64,000 nt of DNA from Candidatus Protochlamydia naegleriophila. Lineage in GTDB: Bacteria; Chlamydiota; Chlamydiia; Chlamydiales; Parachlamydiaceae. How positions within the stretch are numbered: the stretch's first letter is position 1; each line of letters opens with the position of its first letter. Both the position numbers and the translations under genes were made by a program. The notes beneath the pieces were generated by a model. That model saw only the letters and a list, made by a program, of their open reading frames with translations, searched no databases and was not told where the DNA came from. The DNA is taken from positions 2,666,001 through 2,730,000 of the forward strand of contig NZ_LN879502.1 of assembly GCF_001499655.1 (NCBI RefSeq), written 5' to 3'. Below are positions 9,450-16,575 of this stretch, in pieces.

Positions 9450-11462
9450 ATGACCAGACCAACTGCCAGAGCGATGGCCACCGCTTTGCGAACTTATCAC
9501 CGGCCTGTTAGAGAAGGGGATACTCAGTTAGAGACTTGGGATCAAGTTGTCGACCGTGTGATTTCCCATCAACGTTGGTTATGGGAACGCGCATTAGGCC
9601 GCTCTCTCAATGAAGTGCAAGAAGATGAATTGGAAGAAGTTCGCTCGCTCATTCTAAGCCGTCAAATCGCTCCAGCTGGCCGAACCCTTTGGTTGGGCGG
9701 TACAGAGCTAAGCCGTACGCGTGAATCGAGCATGTTTAACTGCTCTTATACGCATGTTGAGACAGTATATGACGTTGTTGACGTCTTATGGCTGCTCCTG
9801 CAAGGATGTGGAGTTGGATTTAGACCAATTACAGGAACCTTAAATGGCTTCCGCCGCCCCTTACAAGACATTAAGGTCGTCCGCTCAAACAAAACCGACA
9901 AGGGTGGCGTTCAAAATAACGTTGAAACATACGATCTGGAAACCCAGACATGGACCATTAAGGTCGGCGATTCGGCCATTGCTTGGGCAAAGGCTGTTGG
10001 TAAGTTAGTGGCTGGAAAGTTTCCTGCTAAGACCCTTGTTCTCGATTTTTCCGAAATCCGTCCAGCGGGAACGCGTTTAAAGGGCTATGGCTGGATTTCT
10101 TCGGGCGATGAGCAGATTGCAAAAGCATTTAAATCCATTGCCAAGATCTTATCCGACCGTGCCGATCAACTATTGACGCGTATGGACATTTTAGACATCG
10201 TGAACTGGCTTGGTACAATCCTCTCTAGCCGCAGATCTGCACAGATTGCCTTGTTTGAATATGGCCAGCCAGAATGGGATGATTTTGCCATTGCTAAAAA
10301 AGAGTGGTGGATAACAGGCAATGCCCACCGTCAACAGTCAAATAACAGCCTATTATTCCGTGCAAAACCTTCAAGGCAAGAGTTGGAAAAAGTTTTCCAA
10401 CTAATGCTAGAGTCGGGTGGGTCAGAGCCTGGCATTATCAATGCTGCCGAAGCAGAAAGACGCGCTCCTTGGTTTAAGGGATGCAATCCTTGCGTAGAAA
10501 TCCTGCTCGGTAACAAAAGCTTCTGCAACTTGACAGAGGTCAATGTGCTGGCATTTAAAGGAGATAAAGTAGGCCTCGAAAGAGCCTTATATCTCGCAGG
10601 ACGCATGAACTATCGTCAAACAATGGTTAACTTGCGCGACGAAATTCTGCAAGAAGCTTGGCATCTCAACAATGACTTCTTGCACCTTTGTGGAGTTGGC
10701 TTAACAGGCGTGAGAGCGCGCCCTGACTTGACAGCCTATGACTTTAAGCGCATGCGCAATATCACCGTCAGCGCGGCTTATAGCATGGCAAATGAGCTCA
10801 ATTCACCTCTGCCCAAAAACGTCACTTGCATTAAGCCAAGCGGAACGATAAGTAAAATTATGGGAACTGAGGAATGGGGTGAAGTACCAGAAGGCATTCA
10901 CATGCCTCTCGGCAAGTATATTTTCAATAATATCACCTATTCCAAACACGATCCGCTCGTAGATAAGTTCCGTGCATCTGGCTATACCGTTGTTGAAAAG
11001 CCATATGAACCTGAATCAGTACTGGTTAAATTCCCAGTAAAATTCGAAAACGTTCCATTCACGCGCACAAATGTAACCAGAAAGAATGGAAAAGTGGAAG
11101 AAGTGGAAGTCAATACCGATTCGGCTGTTTCTCAGCTCGAGTGGTACAGCCTCCTTCAAACAACTTGGTGCGAGCAGAACGTTTCGAACACGGTCTCTTA
11201 TGACCCATCGGAAGTTCCTGCCATTATCGACTGGCTCATGAAGAATTGGGATTGCTATGTTGGCGTTTCCTTCCTATTCCGCAATGACCCAACCAAGAAT
11301 GCTGAAGATTTAGGATATGCCTACTTGCCGCAAGAAGTCATCACCAAAGAGGCTTACGAAGCATACGTTGCCAATTTGAAAGAGATCGACTACTCAGGCA
11401 TCCACATTCGCGATGATGATTTAGCAGAAGCTTGCGCCACAGGTGCATGCCCGATTCGCTAA
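9450..11462 (+). CDS. nrdJ: Adenosylcobalamin-dependent (class II) ribonucleotide reductase
   Basis: 670 residues, resembling the monomeric Lactobacillus-type ribonucleoside-triphosphate reductase. It reduces ribonucleotides to deoxyribonucleotides in the cytoplasm using a B12-derived radical. The visible catalytic set is complete: the thiyl-radical Cys348 in NPCVEI with Asn346 and Glu350, the redox pair Cys98 (MFNCS) and Cys359 (SFCNLTEV), and the C-terminal shuttle cysteines Cys662 and Cys667 (CATGACPIR). No N-terminal ATP-cone is seen. The start at 9450 has AGAGGAG about 9 bases upstream. Two NrdR boxes precede it. No B12 riboswitch is recognisable. A strong terminator follows at once, so the gene is monocistronic. 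The host-dependent lifestyle would require cobalamin uptake or synthesis elsewhere. Confidence 0.9.
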   Translation: MTRPTARAMATALRTYHRPVREGDTQLETWDQVVDRVISHQRWLWERALGRSLNEVQEDELEEVRSLILSRQIAPAGRTLWLGGTELSRTRESSMFNCSYTHVETVYDVVDVLWLLLQGCGVGFRPITGTLNGFRRPLQDIKVVRSNKTDKGGVQNNVETYDLETQTWTIKVGDSAIAWAKAVGKLVAGKFPAKTLVLDFSEIRPAGTRLKGYGWISSGDEQIAKAFKSIAKILSDRADQLLTRMDILDIVNWLGTILSSRRSAQIALFEYGQPEWDDFAIAKKEWWITGNAHRQQSNNSLLFRAKPSRQELEKVFQLMLESGGSEPGIINAAEAERRAPWFKGCNPCVEILLGNKSFCNLTEVNVLAFKGDKVGLERALYLAGRMNYRQTMVNLRDEILQEAWHLNNDFLHLCGVGLTGVRARPDLTAYDFKRMRNITVSAAYSMANELNSPLPKNVTCIKPSGTISKIMGTEEWGEVPEGIHMPLGKYIFNNITYSKHDPLVDKFRASGYTVVEKPYEPESVLVKFPVKFENVPFTRTNVTRKNGKVEEVEVNTDSAVSQLEWYSLLQTTWCEQNVSNTVSYDPSEVPAIIDWLMKNWDCYVGVSFLFRNDPTKNAEDLGYAYLPQEVITKEAYEAYVANLKEIDYSGIHIRDDDLAEACATGACPIR

Positions 11463-11480
11463 GTATTCCCCATTGATTGA

Positions 11481-11518
11481 AGCCAACAGAAAGCAGCCGC
11501 TTTTTGTTGGCTTTTTTC
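11481..11518 (+). terminator. Intrinsic terminator of nrdJ
   Basis: AGCCAACA (11481-11488) pairs with TGTTGGCT (11505-11512); inner bases GAAAGC and GCTTTT extend the stem around an AGCC loop. The stem ends in a run of T (11512-11517). A classical rho-independent terminator. Confidence 0.9.
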
Positions 11519-11580
11519 TTGAACTTAACAAAAAAACTTTCTATATCTTGATCTCTTTAGCCATCTTTTTCGAGGGTCAA

Positions 11581-12585
11581 ATGTTTAAAAACATTCGCTT
11601 ATACACCACCGCTGTTTATTTAGGGGCCTGTCTTTGCCTATTTGGCTCTTTACAAGCCGAAGAGCCCTTCTCTTACCAGCCAGCTTTGGACCCTCAAACA
11701 GAACTCTTTTTAAAAGACTTTAATCGCATCCAACAGCAGCCTTTCGATAAACTCGACGTCTCTACAATGAGGCAAACCCTACCGCCTAGCAGCACCACTA
11801 TTCCTGTCAAAAAGACTCAGGATCTTAACATTAAAGGCCCTCTAGGATTAATCCCTATTCGTATCTATACCCCTGAAGGGAAAGGCCCATTTCCTGTCTA
11901 TATTTCCTTTGAAGGAGGCGGATGGGTAGCTGGCAACTTAGATAGCAACGATGCGATTTGCCGCGAGATTTGCAAACGGTCTGGATGTTTAGTCGTTTCA
12001 GTCGAATACCGCAAGGCTCCTGAAAATCCCTTTCCCAAGCCATTAGAAGATTGTTATGCTGCCACAGCTTGGATAGCTGACCATATCCAGGAATTTAACG
12101 GCAATCCTAAGCTGCTAGCCGTTGGCGGCGACAGTGCAGGCGGAAATTTAGCCGCGGCCGTCACACTGTTAGCTCGTGCTAAAGGCCCTTTCCTGCGCTG
12201 CCAAGTTCTCATGTATCCTGTCACCAATTTCGATTTCGACACCCTCTCATACTATGAAAATGCTGAAGGCTACTTGCTAACTCGCGATATCATGAAACGT
12301 TTTTGGTCGCTTTACTTGAATGGAGCCGACGGCAAAAATTCGCTCGCCTCACCTCTGCAAGCCAACCTTTACAAGCTTCCTCCAGCCATGGTCATCGTCG
12401 CTTATTTTGATCCCTTACGCGATGAAGGGCTCGCCTATGCCTATCAATTAAAAAAATTCGGTGTGCCGGTAGTCTTAAGGAATTACCCAACCATTCATGG
12501 CTTCATTAGCTTTGGCAATCAATTGAAATTAAGCCATCAGGCGCTCGCTGAAATTTCCCAATTTCTCAAACAGCAGATGCGCTAG
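11581..12585 (+). CDS. Secreted alpha/beta-hydrolase, HSL-type esterase
   Basis: 334 residues from the ATG at 11581, chosen because GAGG lies 7-10 bases upstream and a signal peptide follows (cleavage near LQA/EE, residue 26). A longer frame would start inside nrdJ and cross its terminator. The catalytic set of the hormone-sensitive-lipase family is visible: Ser185 in GDSAGG, Asp277 in FDPLRDEG and His306 in IHGF. The oxyanion motif, normally HGGG, reads EGGG (Glu111). Members hydrolyse short-chain acyl esters. It is presumably exported; the substrate is unknown. It is transcribed separately from nrdJ. Confidence 0.85.
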   Translation: MFKNIRLYTTAVYLGACLCLFGSLQAEEPFSYQPALDPQTELFLKDFNRIQQQPFDKLDVSTMRQTLPPSSTTIPVKKTQDLNIKGPLGLIPIRIYTPEGKGPFPVYISFEGGGWVAGNLDSNDAICREICKRSGCLVVSVEYRKAPENPFPKPLEDCYAATAWIADHIQEFNGNPKLLAVGGDSAGGNLAAAVTLLARAKGPFLRCQVLMYPVTNFDFDTLSYYENAEGYLLTRDIMKRFWSLYLNGADGKNSLASPLQANLYKLPPAMVIVAYFDPLRDEGLAYAYQLKKFGVPVVLRNYPTIHGFISFGNQLKLSHQALAEISQFLKQQMR

Positions 12586-12663
12586 ACACGATAAAACGGA
12601 ATAGAGTGCAGCCAGACTCATTGCGCAGGAAAGCCCTTAAACACAACGCTTGCCTGCAGCTTC

Positions 12664-13425
12664 TTAAGCTGGATTATCAGCAATTTTGATTGGCTTGAAG
12701 GAATTAAGATAGTCGCACGCCGTTAGCTGATAGCTAATACCATTGCGCACGCCGAATAGTGTCAGATGGGGTTTGACATTGTGAAGATGGCCGAAAACGC
12801 AAATCTGCACCCCGTACTTTTCTAACAGACGGCTCACGTCAGTCTCCTGCAAGTTTGGCCCAACTGGCGGATAGTGGGTCATGGCAATGCGCAGCTTAGC
12901 CTTAGTATCCATGGCCTTTAGACTGCTTTCTAGACGAACAAGTTCTCTCTCATAAATTTTTCGACTCTCATCCGATTCATCCGTCTCGGTTAATTTCTTC
13001 ACACAAGCAAAGTCTTTAAAATCGATGATTTCATTAAAACTCAATCCTGGGACATCCCATAGACGGGCTCCTGCAATGCTCGCCCCATTCCAGTTAAAGC
13101 TGTTATTTTGAATCAGATGGCAGGAAGGTGGCAAAATAGTCTTGATCTTTGACAAAGAACTCCACCAATAATCATGATTGCCCTTCAACAACACCTTCGT
13201 TCCAGGTAATTGGCCTATCCAATCCAGATCAAGGCGTGCTTCTTCCAAGCGCATGGCCCAAGAAATATCGCCCGGAATTAACACAAGATCATCGTCAGAA
13301 ACAGCTGAGCGCCAAGCCTGCTCAATTTTATCGGTATAGTTTTCCCATTGCTCACCAAAGACACGCATGTGCTTGCTGGGAACGCCAAAAGAAAGGTGGA
13401 GATCGGCAATAGCCCAAATTGTCAT
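12664..13425 (-). CDS. Calcineurin-like metallophosphoesterase
   Basis: 253 residues with all five metallophosphoesterase blocks in order: ADLHLS near the N-terminus, GDISWA, GNHDYWW, MTHYPPVG and GHLH. These give the dinuclear metal site. No signal peptide or membrane segment, so cytoplasmic. The substrate cannot be inferred; this subgroup occurs widely in bacteria as an uncharacterised phosphoesterase. It lies downstream of glgC on the same strand with a 58-base gap and could be co-transcribed. Confidence 0.85.
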   Translation of the reverse strand: MTIWAIADLHLSFGVPSKHMRVFGEQWENYTDKIEQAWRSAVSDDDLVLIPGDISWAMRLEEARLDLDWIGQLPGTKVLLKGNHDYWWSSLSKIKTILPPSCHLIQNNSFNWNGASIAGARLWDVPGLSFNEIIDFKDFACVKKLTETDESDESRKIYERELVRLESSLKAMDTKAKLRIAMTHYPPVGPNLQETDVSRLLEKYGVQICVFGHLHNVKPHLTLFGVRNGISYQLTACDYLNSFKPIKIADNPA

Positions 13426-13483
13426 GACTAACTCGAAATATTTGAAGGCTTAAGACCCATAAAAATGGGTCGAGAATGACTTG

Positions 13484-14833
13484 TTATAAAATAAACCCGT
13501 CTGGAAGCGAAGCCCCTCTTGGAACAATGATGATACCATCGCGTATAAACACCTGATCACCGTCATAATGAGTCATTTTTTGCTTATTGATGAGCTGCAC
13601 GCCCTTGCCAAGGTGGACGTTTTTATCGATAATGGCTCGCTTAATAATGCAATTTTCCCCTATCTGAGGAAAGGGTGGCAAACGGGTATGATCGCTAACA
13701 GGAGAGATATAGTAATCATTTCCCATCAAATAAGAATCGCGAATGATGGACCCTTTATGGATAACTGTACGCGGACCCAATACGCTATGGGTCACTTCAT
13801 CTGCTTCCAGAATCGAGCCTTCGCAAAGAATACTTTGTTTAACCTGGCAATTGAGAAATTTTGCCGGAGGCAAGTCGTAGCGATGGGTATAAATCGGGCG
13901 CGTCTCATTGTGGAAATCAAAAACCGGATGAGCCTCCGTCAAAGCCATATTAGCCTGATAAAACGTCTCAATCGTCCCAATGTCTTCCCAGTATCCTGTA
14001 TAGAGATAGGCAGCCACACGCCCTGTTGCCACCTTAGTAGGAATCAAGTGCTTGCCAAAGTCCTCGCGAGTATCACTGAAAAGCAAATCAACTAAGGCTT
14101 TGCGTTTAAACAAGTAAATGCCCATCGATCCCAAATAATTGCGCTTACTAATCGCTTGTACGCCAGCCCGCTGCAAAATATCCGGAGAAGCCTTAAGGCT
14201 CTGCAAAATGGCTTTATCTTGCGGTTTTTCGTAAAAATCGGTAATAAAATCGCGCTCATCTACCTTTAAAATGCCCATTCGAGTAGCATCCTGCGCATTA
14301 ACCGGCAAAGCCGCAATCACGACATCTGCATCAGTTTTTTTGGCAAAATGAACCATTTCACGAAAATTGATATTGTAAAGCTGGTCTCCTGATAAGATCA
14401 GAAAATACTCGACCGGGCTTTCCAATAAATAGTCAATATTTTGACGCACAGCATCTGCTGTTCCCAAAAACCAGTTTTTCTGCCCCGGCTTTTGCTCAGC
14501 CGTTAAAATCTCAATCGATCCCCCTGTCCGCCCTTGCATATAGGTTTGAAAGATGTGATGATGCAAGGAAGACGATAAAAATTGAGTCAAAACAAAAATT
14601 TTGTGGCATTCAGCATGAATAGAATTAGAGATGGGGACGTCGATGAGTCGATATTTTCCACCAAAATTAATTGCCGGCTTACAGCGCGAGAGGGTCAGAG
14701 GATAAAGGCGCGTTCCTTCTCCACCACTTAGGATTAGACTCGCTACTTGTCGCATATCGACTGACGCAGGAATTGAGTCTGTAACGCGGGATGTTCGAGA
14801 AGTGAGATTCTTTAGTAAAGTTAGAGTAGTCAT
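13484..14833 (-). CDS. glgC: Glucose-1-phosphate adenylyltransferase
   Basis: About 449 residues. GlgC makes ADP-glucose from glucose-1-phosphate and ATP, the first committed step of glycogen synthesis. The nucleotidyltransferase signature ILSGGEGTRLYPLT with the following Lys (RCKPAINFGG) is present, then RLIDVPISN, the sugar-phosphate region YFLILSGDQLYN, FYEKP and a C-terminal left-handed beta-helix (about residue 300 on). The ATG at 14833 is preferred; a GTG two codons upstream is possible, and neither has a strong ribosome site. Glycogen phosphorylase is at 22331, so both arms of glycogen metabolism are in this window though not adjacent. Confidence 0.92.
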   Translation of the reverse strand: MTTLTLLKNLTSRTSRVTDSIPASVDMRQVASLILSGGEGTRLYPLTLSRCKPAINFGGKYRLIDVPISNSIHAECHKIFVLTQFLSSSLHHHIFQTYMQGRTGGSIEILTAEQKPGQKNWFLGTADAVRQNIDYLLESPVEYFLILSGDQLYNINFREMVHFAKKTDADVVIAALPVNAQDATRMGILKVDERDFITDFYEKPQDKAILQSLKASPDILQRAGVQAISKRNYLGSMGIYLFKRKALVDLLFSDTREDFGKHLIPTKVATGRVAAYLYTGYWEDIGTIETFYQANMALTEAHPVFDFHNETRPIYTHRYDLPPAKFLNCQVKQSILCEGSILEADEVTHSVLGPRTVIHKGSIIRDSYLMGNDYYISPVSDHTRLPPFPQIGENCIIKRAIIDKNVHLGKGVQLINKQKMTHYDGDQVFIRDGIIIVPRGASLPDGFIL

Positions 14834-14839
14834 TGTCAC

Positions 14840-15437
14840 ACGATATCTCTACTATGATTCATGAATTGTTACCGTAGCATAACGCCTCATTAAAACGAAA
14901 GGGTTATTCTCTGAGCTTTGGCAAGGAGCCATTTTTCAAGATCAGAACTTTTAAGGCTAAATCACTTAAAAACCAGATTATTCCACTGAAGCGCACTAAT
15001 GTCTATTCCCTTAAAGAGACGTAATATCTGCTGCGGACGCTTACGCATTCAACGGATTTTCCATTTACTTGTAATCATATGAATCCATCTTAGGGCTGTC
15101 ACTCATATTTCAGCCGGAGTCATTTGATCGTTGTATCACCCTTTAACTCGATAGCTGGAAAAAAATCGCCACAGATGGTGTAAAGGCCAATCATTTTGAA
15201 GTGCATAATATCCTCCAAAAAAATATTACATAAAAGTGTCTCACTGAAGAAGCGGGCACTTCCCAAATTCGGCCCCAGTTCATGCTTAATTTAAGGCATG
15301 AAGCTAGGTTTAAACTTTCAATGTCTCGCATCACCACCCGATTTTCCAAAGCCGTTTAAATTACCAATACACTCTATAGGGAAAAATTAGCGAATCGATT
15401 ATGATGATGGTTTTACTGAGGAGTTAAGGAACGAAAC
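14840..15437. other. 598-base gene-poor stretch
   Basis: Between glgC and the 15438 gene, divergently arranged. It contains the probable transposase remnant listed separately on the minus strand. The rest shows no RNA gene or intact reading frame. Confidence 0.5.
14999..15206 (-). pseudogene. Possible degraded transposase N-terminus
   Basis: On the minus strand an ATG at 15206 follows a perfect GGAGG and opens a 28-codon frame ending at 15120. Its product (with IGLYTICGDFFPAIELKGD) resembles the start of an IS transposase type I recall from environmental Chlamydiae (pattern like IYxxCDDF). After the stop, another frame continues with TPAEI, a stop, then VTAL, and further broken pieces such as a Lys/Arg-rich stretch. 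The pattern of a good ribosome site, a plausible N-terminus, then stops and frame changes suggests a decayed insertion sequence. The family assignment is from memory and weak; no ends were found. Confidence 0.3.
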
Positions 15438-16271
15438 ATGATCAATTTTTCTGCTCTGCTGGAACGGGGACGTCAATTTTTTGCTTCACCCAAAAGGCGC
15501 AATGGATTATTCCTAGCTCTCTTTTGCCTTATCCTTATCCTAATTATCCGAGGATGCTCTTCTTCGCCCTTTCACAATAATGTCTATACAATTGGTCAAG
15601 ACGTTCAATGGTCGAGCCTGAATGTCATGAATAAAGAGCGGGAACTCTCAGCACTTAACCTGGATCTGCTTTCAGCAATTGCTAAACAAGAAAACGTTAA
15701 ATTCAGCTTGTTCCCAATTGCCAGCAACTCCCTGATAAGACTACTTGAGACGAAAGAATTGGATGGAATCATCAGCGCCCTACCACCTACCCCCATCAAT
15801 CAGTCCATCTACACATTCTCTGAGCCCTTCTTTCCGCTCGGCCCCGTGCTTATCATCTCTGCCAGAAGCCCCTTAAAGGGATGGAATGAAATGGCTGTTA
15901 AAATTATTGGCGTCCAATCCAATGTACAAATGCTTTTAAATCTCGAAAAAAATCCTTCCATTCAACTTCGCTTGTATGACAACATATTGAGCGCCCTTGC
16001 CGATTTAGACGATCACCGCATCGATGGCGTCATTTTTCCTGCCTTGCCCGCCTACATCTACACCAATACTTTCTACGAAGGAAAATTAAAAATAGCCACC
16101 GCCCCTTTAACCGATGAAAGCCTCCGGCTCGTTGCCCTAAAGAATGAACGGGGACAACAGCTCATCAACACCTTCAACCAGGGCTTAAAAGAACTGCAAA
16201 CCAATGGCACCTATCATCAATTGCTTAGCCGCTGGGGATTTATGGACTTCGAAAAAATCGAAGAAAATTAA
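15438..16271 (+). CDS. Membrane-anchored amino-acid-binding protein (SBP family 3)
   Basis: 277 residues. An N-terminal membrane segment (about 22-40) is followed by Cys, although the residues before it (IRGC) are a poor lipobox, so it may stay as an uncleaved anchor. The rest is a GlnH/ArtJ-like periplasmic binding domain: ALNLDLLSAIAK, ELDGIISALPPT, YTFSEPFF and the terminal GTYHQLLSRWGF are typical of family 3. It should bind a polar amino acid for an ABC transporter, but no permease or ATPase gene is adjacent. GAGG (in TGAGGAGTTAAGG) lies upstream of the start. Confidence 0.8.
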   Translation: MINFSALLERGRQFFASPKRRNGLFLALFCLILILIIRGCSSSPFHNNVYTIGQDVQWSSLNVMNKERELSALNLDLLSAIAKQENVKFSLFPIASNSLIRLLETKELDGIISALPPTPINQSIYTFSEPFFPLGPVLIISARSPLKGWNEMAVKIIGVQSNVQMLLNLEKNPSIQLRLYDNILSALADLDDHRIDGVIFPALPAYIYTNTFYEGKLKIATAPLTDESLRLVALKNERGQQLINTFNQGLKELQTNGTYHQLLSRWGFMDFEKIEEN

Positions 16272-16575
16272 CCATCTCATGGCTCCCAAAGCCATGTAGC
16301 CAATTATTTAGAATAGTTTAAAAAACTAACTAATTTATTACCTCCTTTTTATTAAATCGAAAAATTCCTTTCTTTTTAAACACTACTGCCAAAATACACA
16401 AACAACTGGCAAGCAAAAACTTAAGATGTTTAAATAAAGCTCTTTTTTATTAAAATCGATTGATATAAATATAAAGATTGAATAAATTAAGTTTTTTTGT
16501 GTTTTATAAACTTATAGTCAACAGAATAAACTTAAGTATAAATTTTTTTTCAAATTTTAGTTTTAGCAGGTTAAT
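16272..16575. other. AT-rich intergenic stretch
   Basis: 304 bases, markedly richer in A/T than the flanking genes, with long T and A runs. It contains the short hairpin listed at 16279 and probably the promoter of the 16576 gene; no clear -35/-10 pair can be named. Confidence 0.5.
16279..16297 (+). terminator. Hairpin after the 15438 gene
   Basis: CATGGCT (16279-16285) pairs perfectly with AGCCATG (16291-16297) around CCCAA, 8 bases after the stop. The tail is AT-rich but without a T run. Confidence 0.4.

Noticed and set aside
11443-11580. Longer N-terminus for the esterase, starting inside nrdJ
   Set aside because: It would cross the nrdJ terminator and hide the signal peptide; the ATG at 11581 has a ribosome site.
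13568-14095. 175-codon frame opposite glgC
   Set aside because: Antisense to a highly conserved gene, no ribosome site or recognisable product.
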